The position numbers were made by a program, and so were the translations under genes. Shown here piece after piece: positions 53,784 through 62,574 of a stretch of DNA of 64,000 nucleotides. The stretch's first letter is position 1. Each line of letters opens with the position of its first letter. Source of the DNA: Paenibacillaceae bacterium (lineage in GTDB: Bacteria; Bacillota; Bacilli; Paenibacillales; Paenibacillaceae); assembly GCA_004134985.1 (NCBI GenBank), contig REGQ01000010.1:124001-188000 (forward strand), given 5' to 3'. The notes below the pieces were generated by a model. That model ran no database searches. It was given only the letters and a program-made list of their open reading frames with translations, and had not been told where the DNA came from.

Positions 53784-54512
53784 CTACTCTTCCACTCGAA
53801 CAACGCTACTACTGATAAGTGCTAACTCTAACTTTTCACGTTCCTTGGTTGATAAGGTAGTTTTCTTTCGATCATTTTGACCTGGATAGCCTAAGATACA
53901 ATCAAATTGTTGTTTTGCTTGTTCATTCTGAAAGATATATATACAATTATATCCAATAAGAAACGGAAAAGAATCCGATAACATTATTGGAAGCCGATCC
54001 CAATAATATGATGCAGGACTAAATCCCCTTGCCGGTTTTACTGCAATTGATGGAATAAGCCAATCTCTACCCACTTTTTTGGCTGTCCGTAATTTTCCAC
54101 GGCGAATCCACTGGCGAACCGTTATTTCCGTCACATTATTAATTGTAGCAAACTGTTCGACATTAACATAATCACATTTTACACTTAAAAGAGTAAATCC
54201 CTCTGTGAAAGTCATAGATTCCATGCCGTTCTCATCTATATCAAACTCTTCACAGAAATAAAGTTTAAGGTCTATTCCATCATTTGTCCTCTCATAATCA
54301 TAAAACCACCAATCATCAGTTAATTGTGGCAAACTACAATTATCAAGTGCAAATTGGAATCTTTCACACAAGTCAATCATTGTGTTTCTGTAGGGCTCAG
54401 GATAATCTTCTTCAGGATCAAGTACATTTAGCTCCATATAATTTTTAAAAGCTAATTGAACTTGTGCTTTATTGAAACAATGCATCTCCTTGAATAAGGC
54501 TAAATGTTCCAT
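53784..54512 (-). CDS. Helix-turn-helix (MerR/excisionase-like) protein, first gene of the palindrome operon
   Basis: I start at the ATG at 54512 (GTG 54515 is an alternative), about 10 bases after TAGGGGG. The reading frame upstream of it overlaps the operator palindrome and is unlikely to be translated. The 242-residue product has a HTH_17-like domain in the middle: YVNVEQFATINNVTEITVRQ then WIRRGKLRTAKKVGRDW, the excisionase/MerR type. The N-terminal half (residues 1-110) is aromatic and acidic, the C-terminal part ends in a Lys-rich tail. A self-repressing regulator is likely, given the palindrome directly upstream. Family not named. Confidence 0.7.
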   Translation of the reverse strand: MEHLALFKEMHCFNKAQVQLAFKNYMELNVLDPEEDYPEPYRNTMIDLCERFQFALDNCSLPQLTDDWWFYDYERTNDGIDLKLYFCEEFDIDENGMESMTFTEGFTLLSVKCDYVNVEQFATINNVTEITVRQWIRRGKLRTAKKVGRDWLIPSIAVKPARGFSPASYYWDRLPIMLSDSFPFLIGYNCIYIFQNEQAKQQFDCILGYPGQNDRKKTTLSTKEREKLELALISSSVVRVEE

Positions 54513-54528
54513 CACAATATTACCCCCT

Positions 54529-54575
54529 AAATTGTATTGTTTCGATACAATAATCGTATCGAAACAATACAATTT
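54529..54575 (-). promoter_or_regulatory. 47-bp perfect palindrome, probable operator
   Basis: Two perfect 20-bp arms (54529-54548 and 54556-54575) flank the 7-base centre AATAATC. Within the arms TTGTAT-N7-ATACAA recurs, so two overlapping dyads are possible. It lies just upstream of the HTH gene's ribosome site, where repression or autoregulation would act. Confidence 0.75.
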
Positions 54576-55116
54576 AGTCAAGATGACATTTTTCTCATAT
54601 TTCCAGAGTCAAGAGTAGCCATTTAGAGATTGCATATAGCTATTAAGCAAAAGAGCTCAGCACCCATAGTGGCTGAAAAACCGCCGAACTGATAGGATAA
54701 TGTAGTTTTACTCGTCTTTTAGTAGCTGCACAGATCAACTACCACTACTTCGCACCGTTAAGCAGCCATTTGAGCAACACAACTTATTTAGCTGCTTAAA
54801 ATAGTAGAGATTTTGTTTAGAAGGCATTGGAAAACACCTCAATCACATATTCTCTTCATAAATAGGAACTTTCCCCCAACTGCAAGACCCAATTCCTAGC
54901 CCTCTCAGTCGTAGAGCAGCACCATGTTGCGCAGACCCGTTCGCTGATTTGCAAAGTAACGTAAAAACCGAAAGTACCATCGAAAGCGTCACCAAAACGC
55001 AACTGACGGTACTTCTACTATATGAAAATATTTAAACTGTTCCGATTGGAACCAGAGTGAACCCTGTCCAGCATTAAAAGTTGTGGTTTTATACGGACAA
55101 GAGTTCGATTTTCCGA
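54576..55116. other. AT-rich intergenic stretch between the palindrome and ssrA copy 3
   Basis: About 540 bases without a recognisable gene, repeat or RNA. It should include the promoter feeding the HTH operon at its left end. Nothing else supported. Confidence 0.4.
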
Positions 55117-55339
55117 AGGGGATTTGAACCCCTGTCCGAAGATAACGGCACATATGCTTCTACGGGTGTAGTTACAGTTTTGATGTCACCTTAGCGATCG
55201 CCCCGTAACCGGCTATCGTTAAGGTCAGCCTGATTATCTTCTTCAGCTCACCCCAGGCGGAGATGAGACAGCGTATTCCACTACTTGTTAGCCCCTATTC
55301 CAGTCACATGGACGATGCTGGATAGAAGCTCACTCACAG
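55117..55339 (-). ncRNA. ssrA: tmRNA (ssrA) copy 3, 3' fragment of about 220 bases
   Basis: The 3' part of a tmRNA on the minus strand: T-arm AGGGG-TTCAAAT-CCCCT, then pseudoknot region and CCTGTCCGAAGATAACGGCAC on the plus strand. Homology stops right at the T arm on the left (sequence GGGGATTTGAACCCCT preceded by TTTTCCGA instead of the acceptor strand). On the right it ends at 55339, where a transposase relic begins. It differs from copies 1 and 2 at many positions. Cannot be functional. Confidence 0.8.
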
Positions 55340-55730
55340 GAGCGGCCTTGAAACTCTTTTTGCAAACGAAGCAGCGATTTGTTGCATTTGAAGAAGACCT
55401 CAATGTCCCAACGAATCGCGTAAATATGAATCACATCTTCCACAGAGAGGGAAAGGTCCGTCGTCAGAATAGCGAGCCATTCGTTTTTCTTTGTGCGATG
55501 ACGAACGAATACCACACGAACCAGAATGCCTGAAGCAAGCATGACCGAAAGAGACAATAGGCATTGGAATATCATTTATTTCGACCATGTCATGAATAGA
55601 AGTATATTTCGCCAAGTTAATAAGCGCATCATCTCTACTAACTAATTTAGGCTTTACAATCCCCCCAATATTCCGCATACAGCTGAGTTGCAAAAACCTT
55701 AAGAAAAATAAATCCCAACAAGAAGTCAAC
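55340..55730 (-). pseudogene. Decayed IS4-type transposase C-terminal part
   Basis: Frame 55575-55330 reads VRVVFVRHRTKKNEWLAILT, YAIRWDIEVFFKCNKSLLRL and KEFQGRSCE, matching IS4-family transposases (Y-x-x-RW-IE-FFK and FQGRSYD). A second frame at 55729-55560 gives the preceding strands (KPKLVSRDDALINLAKYTSI), so at least one frameshift is present. The N-terminal catalytic half is lost. It abuts ssrA copy 3. Confidence 0.75.
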
Positions 55731-56039
55731 GGATCGGAGATGCAGACCGCAGAGGAGATTTCCTTGAGGGAGAGGCCGGTCAGGCTTAAAAGCAGGTCCG
55801 GCCTTCTGCATTTTCATATGACTTTGAAGCCCATCTCCTCCCAAGCACGTCATTTTCCATAGTGGATAGGCCTCAAATATCCCGTCTAGACGAATCTCAT
55901 GTCAATCAACATCTAAGGCCGATGTAAGATCGTTCGTTTCCGATAGGATTCAGAGGAAATTGTTATGGATTATCTCTCTTCGTTCCCCCGATAATAGAGT
56001 CAGGTGATCGGTCTTAGGTGTGAAAAGGAGGGGTATAAA
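55731..56039. other. Non-coding scrap between transposase relics
   Basis: No gene is supported. Short frames here show no family pattern and no start with a ribosome site until GGAGGGG at 56028-56034. Confidence 0.35.
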
Positions 56040-56132
56040 GTGAAAGCGAGTGTCCAACCAACCTTTGCAAAACAAGCCAACAAAATTATTTTCCTACAGA
56101 CTCGATGCTTTGACTCTATAGGGCATTCGTAG
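56040..56132 (+). pseudogene. Short N-terminal fragment, possibly of a transposase
   Basis: GTG at 56040 follows AAAAGGAGGGGTATAAA. Thirty codons (VKASVQPTFAKQANKIIFLQ) then a stop. It could be the start of an insertion-sequence transposase, but the family is not certain. Confidence 0.25.
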
Positions 56133-56242
56133 ATTATCAGCCAAGCTTCCGGAAATTCTTGTCTTCCTTAACAGCAAGTTTGCAGGGTTCGATTGGTTTT
56201 CGTACTTCTTTAGTTTTGAGCGATTAATTGAGGAGAAAAATA

Positions 56243-56317
56243 ATGTCATTTAAGAAAGTAGTAAGTTTCATAATGGTATTGACTATTATGCTTACGTCTG
56301 TTCCTTCAGCTTTTGCG
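56243..56317 (+). pseudogene. Orphan signal-peptide start of a secreted protein
   Basis: AGGAG precedes an ATG at 56243 that encodes MSFKKVVSFIMVLTIMLTSV and then PSAFA, a textbook signal peptide with cleavage site. After that the frame enters antisense of another gene (TOPRIM relic), so the mature protein is gone. The junction marks a deletion at about 56318. Confidence 0.65.
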
Positions 56318-56626
56318 TATGTCCTTAAAACCCTTCAAAAAAGACTGAGAAACTCCATCCGCCGCCAAATAGTCGTAAAGGCTGAAGGTAACACCTGTTT
56401 TGATCAGCCTCTTCGCTACATCCTGCTCTGCCTTCTGGCCGTCCTCGTCGTTATCCAGCAGCAACAACAGATGCAAATCTGGAGAGACAGGTTGGCGGTA
56501 CAGCTTTTCCATCAGCTTGTTAATGTGCAAACCATTCAGGGCAAGTGCCGAGTACCCCTCTTGCTCCAGCAGAATTGCATCTAGACCAGCAGCGCCGCTA
56601 AGCAGTTTGTTATGCGACATTCTCAT
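56306..56626 (-). pseudogene. TOPRIM-domain relic (primase or relaxase associated)
   Basis: The minus-strand frame reads LLSGAAGLDAILLEQEGYSA, LHLLLLLDNDEDGQKAEQDV and FSLYDYLAADGVSQSF. The D-N-D-E-x-G motif is the TOPRIM metal site (DxD-like) and the order matches the C-terminal TOPRIM module of phage or plasmid primases. Both ends are missing. It is a relic of a mobile element, and joins a foreign signal peptide sequence at its left end. Confidence 0.7.
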
Positions 56627-57007
56627 TAACGCAATGAAATGCCAATGGCTGTACTAAAGATAATTGCCAGCAAACTGTTGTATGAGCCTGCATTCGCCTC
56701 CCCCGCCGCGGTCATCCGTCTCTTCTTACTATGGCAACTGGCAGCCAAAGTACTTCACTGAGCCACCCATCCGTCCCCTACCGCATCTATCGGCTTGGAA
56801 AGCAGTTTCCATCTCGCAAAACTTATATGGTCTATGCTCACCGAACACCGCATACCGCTCTCTTACAGACCATCACCAGTCAGTTTTTCCGCAGCGAATA
56901 GGGCGAGAAGGCCAAAAAGGGCTGCAACAGGTGGCTTGCTCACAACCTGTCACAGCCCTCAATCCTACGCCTAACTTGGCCTCTCCCATCCTTTTCCCGC
57001 TCATGTC
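56627..57007. other. Region between the TOPRIM relic and the GH97 operon end
   Basis: No gene is supported. An inverted repeat of the type GGGCTG..ACAGGT/ACCTGT..CAGCCC occurs near 56918-56960. The stretch is likely decayed island sequence. Confidence 0.35.
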
Positions 57008-57045
57008 AAAGCATCCTTGAGCGGATTCCCTCCCAAGGATGCTTT
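57008..57045. terminator. Terminator-like palindrome
   Basis: Perfect 12-bp arms aaagcatccttg/caaggatgcttt around a 14-base loop. It is 146 bases downstream of the GH97 gene stop and lacks a long T tract. Confidence 0.55.
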
Positions 57046-57190
57046 GCTCTGTGCAGCATGTTCAACTTATACGAGTTCGCAACTGCCTATCATAAACCTT
57101 CAAAAGAGTTACAAGTTGCTCTTGTTGTTGTGTTCAGCAATCATAATACTAAGCCAAGCTCTTACCCTTGGTCAGCATCTGCATCCATTC

Positions 57191-59743
57191 TTACTCATCT
57201 GCAATAATCGCAAAGCCGTATATATGAACTGCCCGGCCTTCATCATTGTATAGACGGAATGTATTGTTGCCTGCTTGCATCCAGATGCGAATTTCACGCT
57301 GATCTTTGATATCCCAAACAGGAAAGCCCCAGCCGGCTGTGTTGTGCAAATTTGTTCTGTAAGTGTGCGCTCCTCCGTTAAGCTCTATGCTGAGGTCTCT
57401 GCTTTCCCCTGCACAGTAGTCAAAGCGCATTAAATAGTAGCCATCCATAGGCACCATAATATTGTCAAACTTAAGCTCTCCTCCATTACCAAGACCTGTA
57501 GCCTTCTCCACGCCTGCTCCATCTAAAACAAATTCTGCGCCACCGCTCAGGCTGCCTTTTCCAACAGGAATATACAATTCTTTCTGCGGTTTGTTATCAA
57601 TAATATGGATTCTTTCCAAAGCGGGCACAGCTCCTGCAATACGTTCGATGAACAAAGCGCTCTCGCCGCCAGCGAAAGGAAATACCACATCTTTGGTAAG
57701 GAATATTTTATTAGAGCCACTTTGCGGCATTTCCATTTCCACTTTGTTGATTCCGTCACTTACACGCAGTGTCCAAGGCTCTTTTACTGCATAGAACAGT
57801 CTTATTGTCTGAGGCGTGTCCGTTGTTTTCACTGAAAACACAATACTACCATTCAGCAATACTGCTTCCTGTTCATTTTCATAAACGACAGGCTCGCTGC
57901 CTTGCCGCGTTTGTCCCGCTGTTGCCAAGTACTCTGTTCTTGCTTCACTCATGTAACCGGAACAAATCCCTTTTGGCAGGTCCGAGATTTCTTTTGTGAT
58001 ATAAATGCCGGCACCGCCGCTTTTCAGCAGTGGAAGCTCGATTACATCAGTAGAAGTCACTTTGATGCGCTTAACTTTCATCAATTCGCCGCTGGAGTCA
58101 TCCTCATAAATGTCAGCCTCAAACTCACCTTCAGGCAGGAAATCCATTTTCAGACGCAAAATCATCGCTTCGTCTGTAATGCAGCCAATTAACCAATCTT
58201 CTTTTGAACGGCGCATAATGGCTGCATGATGACCTGGAAAACCAGACAACACCTTTACCTCATCGTAAACAGGCTTCATGCGGCGTAAAAAATCGGTTCC
58301 TTTCCATGCTTCCAAATAATAAATGGAAGCTGCAATATGCGCAGCGCCTGATTCATAAACGACTGAAAGCGCCATTTGATGCCCTAACGTTGTATTGCGG
58401 TTTTTGTTCGAAAACCCGGTCGGCGTATAATCCATCGGACCGATTACATTGCGTGTAAACGGAACCGTACAATTGTGCCTTGCATCCGGCAAGCCGCTCC
58501 ACATATAATGTTCAATTCCCAAAATGCCTTCTGCCGTCATAAAGTTCGGCCATGTGCGTCCTTCGCCCATACATTTGGTTGCCCCATGGAAATTAATCAT
58601 CAACCGATGTTCCGTCATTAAGTTTGCAATCATTTCATATTGCCACATCGTGTGCTGAGAATCGTTCTGGAAGAAATCGACCTTAAGCCCGTCTACCCCA
58701 CAGCTTGCCCACAACGGAATTTTCTCTTGTGCCTTTTCAGGAGTGTCGATATACTGCATGGCGCTCCACAGCCATACGACAATCCCTTTCGAATGGGCAT
58801 AATCGCACAGCTCTTTCAGCCACGTAATATCCCAGTCCGCATCCACGGTGAGTCCTTCAAATCCGACCCCTGCCGCAAAATCCACATAATGTTTTTGCTC
58901 TGTGTATAGCTGTGCACTATTCATATATTCCCACCAACCCCATAAACAACGGCCGGGCTTGATCCAGCTTGTATCTTCCATCACAGAAGGCGGATTCAAG
59001 TTATAATTTATTGTTGTATTAACCAATTCGTTCAAATCGTCTGTCGCCACAATGACGCGCCAAGGAGAGGAGAACGGCAGTTTACAGGAGAGCGGCCCGC
59101 CCATTTCTTCCGGAGCGAATTCCAAAGACATGGTACGCTTTCCGGCTCCACGCAAATGACAAGAGCAATAACTGCCATCCGTGTTATATACCTCTGCTTC
59201 TGTAATCATGACCCAGCCACCATTGTCAGCGTGGAACAAGCTTGGCATCCCGTAATCTCTACCTTCTTTGTCTTCCCAGCCGGTACGGTCATAGGTACCC
59301 TCATAGCTGCTTACCCAATGCTGCAGCCACAAATCATTGTAGGCCTCTGGCAAAGTGAAGTTTGTTGCTTCACGTAATACTTTCATCGGTTTTTCTTCAT
59401 TAGACAGTACTTGATAGCGGAAAGCAGCACCATCATCATAAGCACGCGCGCACAGTTCAAACGTATACGCGCCACACTCAAACGCTAGCGTCATCTCATT
59501 CGCATGATTCTCATAAACTGCTTTTTTACCCGCTGGTATCGAATAGGTCTCGTCAACAACAGCACGAGCTTCCTTTACAAAACGAAAAGCTTTTGTGAAA
59601 TTTTCCAAATCACTTTCAAAGCCAAGCTTGCTTTGCTCGATTACCGCTTTGCCATTGCGCTCAACAGCGTACCATAATTCCTTCTCGGAATTCTCAAAAA
59701 CCGTTACTCTAACAGCATTATTAGGCGAATACAGTTTCCACAT
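57191..59743 (-). CDS. GH97-family glycosidase (alpha-galactosidase/alpha-glucosidase type) with C-terminal CBM
   Basis: The 850-residue protein lacks a signal peptide, so it is probably cytoplasmic. An N-terminal beta domain (1-255) precedes the barrel. Features: RCLWGWWEYMNSAQLYTEQK, GFEGLTVDADW, and GVDGLKVDFF where Asp356 matches the nucleophile of retaining GH97 members, plus TAEGILGIEHYMWSG with a candidate acid Glu. A C-terminal domain at about 720-850 (GGELKFDNIMVPMDGYYLMR) resembles a CBM35/6 sandwich. Last gene of the second sugar ABC operon, 48 bp after the binding protein. Expected job: intracellular cleavage of the imported alpha-linked oligosaccharide. Confidence 0.88.
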   Translation of the reverse strand: MWKLYSPNNAVRVTVFENSEKELWYAVERNGKAVIEQSKLGFESDLENFTKAFRFVKEARAVVDETYSIPAGKKAVYENHANEMTLAFECGAYTFELCARAYDDGAAFRYQVLSNEEKPMKVLREATNFTLPEAYNDLWLQHWVSSYEGTYDRTGWEDKEGRDYGMPSLFHADNGGWVMITEAEVYNTDGSYCSCHLRGAGKRTMSLEFAPEEMGGPLSCKLPFSSPWRVIVATDDLNELVNTTINYNLNPPSVMEDTSWIKPGRCLWGWWEYMNSAQLYTEQKHYVDFAAGVGFEGLTVDADWDITWLKELCDYAHSKGIVVWLWSAMQYIDTPEKAQEKIPLWASCGVDGLKVDFFQNDSQHTMWQYEMIANLMTEHRLMINFHGATKCMGEGRTWPNFMTAEGILGIEHYMWSGLPDARHNCTVPFTRNVIGPMDYTPTGFSNKNRNTTLGHQMALSVVYESGAAHIAASIYYLEAWKGTDFLRRMKPVYDEVKVLSGFPGHHAAIMRRSKEDWLIGCITDEAMILRLKMDFLPEGEFEADIYEDDSSGELMKVKRIKVTSTDVIELPLLKSGGAGIYITKEISDLPKGICSGYMSEARTEYLATAGQTRQGSEPVVYENEQEAVLLNGSIVFSVKTTDTPQTIRLFYAVKEPWTLRVSDGINKVEMEMPQSGSNKIFLTKDVVFPFAGGESALFIERIAGAVPALERIHIIDNKPQKELYIPVGKGSLSGGAEFVLDGAGVEKATGLGNGGELKFDNIMVPMDGYYLMRFDYCAGESRDLSIELNGGAHTYRTNLHNTAGWGFPVWDIKDQREIRIWMQAGNNTFRLYNDEGRAVHIYGFAIIADE

Positions 59744-59791
59744 CGATGCAATCTCCTGTCCATTCGTATTATGTTTTTTTGTACTACATGT

Positions 59792-61411
59792 TTAATTGTT
59801 TTCGGCAGTATTGTACAAATCCATACGAATCTTGTAGTTAGCTGTGTAAATATCTTCAATCTTCACTGCATTATTTGCTTCTAACTCAGCAAGCATTTTT
59901 GCATACATATCGTCAATTTCATCATGTGAGTTTGCATACACCATAGTGGAGAAACTATTGTCGATAATATCCTTGATTTTTTGCTCACTCAATGCGTCAG
60001 GTGAGCCTCCCTTTGGACCGAGATCATCATAAAGCGCGGTATCCCAAGTGGAACCTGCCATTGATTTCAGTGCATGTTGATTCACATTATCTCTGTTGTA
60101 ACGGAACATTAAGTCATAAGGAGTGCCGTCTTCGCCCAATCCATTACGAATCATCCATGTCCATTTGCGCGCGCCTGTTGTTTTCGAGAATTCCGCCCAA
60201 TCAGCACTGATTGCATCCAACGCTTCTTGTGTCGGTACATGAACACCGTTCTCCATATTCCAGTTCATGCCTTCTTTACCCCACATCAGCAAATACTGAC
60301 CTTCTTCACTTGCCAGGAAGTCCAAAAATTTGATCGTTTCTACCGGATGCTTATTCGCTACTGTAATACCAACACCGTCCCACCCCAAGGAACTACGAGG
60401 GCCAAATGTTGTTTTTTCCGGATCAACGCCTGGGGCAGTTACTTTAAACCCGTAGAACAGTTGATTTGTATCCTCGCCGTATTGCGCGCGGAATGCACTG
60501 TTGGCATCACCCACGATACCGCCCGCCGTGGCAAACACACGTCCGCTGGCTGTTTTCTGCTCATAGTTTTGAGCTTTATTGATGCCCCATTCACGGTCAA
60601 GCAAGCCTTCTGTATAAAGCGTGTTGATGAATTTTATCATTTCCAAGTAACGTGAATCTCTTACTATAAACTCAAGACGGCCATCTTGCTCAAAATAAGT
60701 TTTCATCCCATACATCGCCTTGAATGAACCAATAATAGTAGGCATGTGATCTGCGTTCACTGTCATCGGTATAGAAGGATTTCCGTCTACAGATGGATAT
60801 TTAGCTTTAAATTTTCTCAGCAAGTCCAAAAATTCATCCTGTGTAAAGGAATCTCCGGCCAATGCGCGCTCGCCATATCCGAACTCTTCCAGGATATCCA
60901 TACGCATATTGATTGCCCAGTTTGGATCTGGATCCAAGCCGTACCAGTTGTTCAAATAATAATTTTTGCCATCCTCATACACACTTTTGGAAAGCACGTC
61001 ACCATAACGCGCCTTGATATTCGGAGCGTGCTCCTCAATCAAATCATTCAGCGGAATCAAAGCTCCACCGGCAATGTATTTGTTCAAGGTTGCTTCACGT
61101 CTGTCAATGAGAGCAATATCAGGCAAATCTCCGCTGACTAACATCAAATTCAGTTTCTCATCCGGATTACCGGTAGGTTGCTGAACCTCAATAAAAACAC
61201 CTGTACGTTCTGTAATTTCTTGTGCAACAGGGTTAGTAAACGGATCACCCACATTTTTGTCAAACAAAGTTAATGTAATAGGCTTCTTCGTTGTACTGTT
61301 TACTGCCTCCCCTTTGGGTGCGTTTTCATCTACATTTTTGTTTCCGGTACTACATGCGCTCAAAAGCATCGTGCATGCAAGTACCGCTGCCATGAGGATT
61401 CTTTTTCTCAT
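59792..61411 (-). CDS. Sugar ABC transporter solute-binding lipoprotein (LplA type)
   Basis: Product of 539 residues with a lipoprotein signal (LLSAC, Cys20) and a Lys/Glu/Asn linker. The body (TLFDKNVGDPFTNPVAQEIT and IKFLDFLASEEGQYLLMWGK) matches the LplA/YtcQ family of carbohydrate-binding proteins, which are larger than classical ones. It binds the saccharide outside and feeds the permeases. It lies between the permease genes and the GH97 gene. The 187-bp space to the permease contains a 12-bp hairpin. Confidence 0.93.
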   Translation of the reverse strand: MRKRILMAAVLACTMLLSACSTGNKNVDENAPKGEAVNSTTKKPITLTLFDKNVGDPFTNPVAQEITERTGVFIEVQQPTGNPDEKLNLMLVSGDLPDIALIDRREATLNKYIAGGALIPLNDLIEEHAPNIKARYGDVLSKSVYEDGKNYYLNNWYGLDPDPNWAINMRMDILEEFGYGERALAGDSFTQDEFLDLLRKFKAKYPSVDGNPSIPMTVNADHMPTIIGSFKAMYGMKTYFEQDGRLEFIVRDSRYLEMIKFINTLYTEGLLDREWGINKAQNYEQKTASGRVFATAGGIVGDANSAFRAQYGEDTNQLFYGFKVTAPGVDPEKTTFGPRSSLGWDGVGITVANKHPVETIKFLDFLASEEGQYLLMWGKEGMNWNMENGVHVPTQEALDAISADWAEFSKTTGARKWTWMIRNGLGEDGTPYDLMFRYNRDNVNQHALKSMAGSTWDTALYDDLGPKGGSPDALSEQKIKDIIDNSFSTMVYANSHDEIDDMYAKMLAELEANNAVKIEDIYTANYKIRMDLYNTAENN

Positions 61412-61533
61412 TTTGATACCCTCCTATGAATGAAATAGCTTCCTGGCTTTCGCCAAAACAGATGGAACTAGAACTTTCTTGAGCCATCCAACTTGCTTCC
61501 CTCCTACTTATGCAGGGGGGATTTATATTTCAA

Positions 61534-61569
61534 CCCTATCCCGAACTGGATGTCAGATTCGGGATAGGG
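61534..61569 (-). terminator. Intra-operon hairpin between permease and binding-protein genes
   Basis: Perfect 12-bp stem CCCTATCCCGAA/TTCGGGATAGGG with a 12-base loop. On the minus strand it follows the permease stop and precedes the binding-protein gene; the tail TTGAAAT is a poor T tract. It may be a partial terminator or an RNA-processing/stability site giving more binding protein than permease. Confidence 0.5.
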
Positions 61570-61598
61570 GCGACAACACGATCTTTGATTGGTATCGC

Positions 61599-62540
61599 TT
61601 AGCCTTTTACTGCCCCAATAAGCATTCCTTTTAGGAAGTACTTTTGCAGAAATGGATACATAAGAATGATCGGCAGTGTAGCTACCATAGTAACTGCCAT
61701 ACGGATACTCTCGCTGGATACCGGCATCTTACGCTGTTCATTGGCAAGCTGCTGTGCCGCACTTAACATGTCGTTGGTCTGGAACTGATTCAGAATTTTC
61801 ACCAAAACCGCTGACAATGTTTTCAAATTAGGATTATAGGTGTAAATGTAAGAATCATACCAAGCATTCCAATGGCCAATGGCTGAAAACAAGGTGATTG
61901 TAGCCAGTACCGGAGTACACACAGGTATAATTACTTTCAGAAAAATCTGAATGTCATTTGCACCTTCTATTTGTGCCGCTTCCTCCATTTCTTTTGGCAA
62001 ACCCTCCATGTAGGTGCGAACTAATATCATCCAAAATATACTCATAATTCCGGGGAAGATAAAAACCCAGAAACTGTCGATCAGATTCAAGCTGCGCACT
62101 ACCATGTAAGTGGGAATCAATCCGCCGCTGAAATACATCGTAAATACAAAAAACAAATTAATTCCACGCCAGCCTACAAGTTCTCTTTTACTTAGTGAAT
62201 AAGCCAGCATTGAAACGCAAGCCAGCGTAAGAGGTACTCCAACCACCGTTCGACCGACCGTCACTACGATGGAATTCAGAATTTCTGCATCCTTCAAAAC
62301 GGTTTTGTAACTTTCCAGGCTGAAATCCCTTGGCCACAGCATAAATTGTCCATAAGTTGGGTCAGACGCATCATTCAGGGACAAAATGAAAATATGCCAG
62401 AACGGAAAAAATGTAACGATGAACAATAACAATAAAAATCCGTAAACGATCATATTTCCCGTAATTGTTGCCAGCGTATAGCGCTGTGACCACTTGCTTC
62501 TAGCGCCTGTCTTGTTACACCGTGCAACTTCATTATCCAT
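61599..62540 (-). CDS. Sugar ABC permease (LplC/YtcP type)
   Basis: The 313-residue protein has six membrane helices, the EAA loop MEEAAQIEGANDIQIFLKVI, and the end KYFLKGMLIGAVKG. It closely resembles the permease at 19206-20081 in layout. It pairs with the next permease gene 34 bp upstream. Cytoplasmic N-terminus is long (about 25 residues). Good ribosome site (GGGGGAGGAA) upstream. Confidence 0.93.
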   Translation of the reverse strand: MDNEVARCNKTGARSKWSQRYTLATITGNMIVYGFLLLLFIVTFFPFWHIFILSLNDASDPTYGQFMLWPRDFSLESYKTVLKDAEILNSIVVTVGRTVVGVPLTLACVSMLAYSLSKRELVGWRGINLFFVFTMYFSGGLIPTYMVVRSLNLIDSFWVFIFPGIMSIFWMILVRTYMEGLPKEMEEAAQIEGANDIQIFLKVIIPVCTPVLATITLFSAIGHWNAWYDSYIYTYNPNLKTLSAVLVKILNQFQTNDMLSAAQQLANEQRKMPVSSESIRMAVTMVATLPIILMYPFLQKYFLKGMLIGAVKG

Positions 62541-62574
62541 TTTCTTATTCCTCCCCCAGCCGCATGCACAACTT

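Noticed and set aside
56664-57253. Plus-strand frames in the scar before GH97
   Set aside because: They have Ser/Pro-rich shadow composition, no ribosome site and no family signature.
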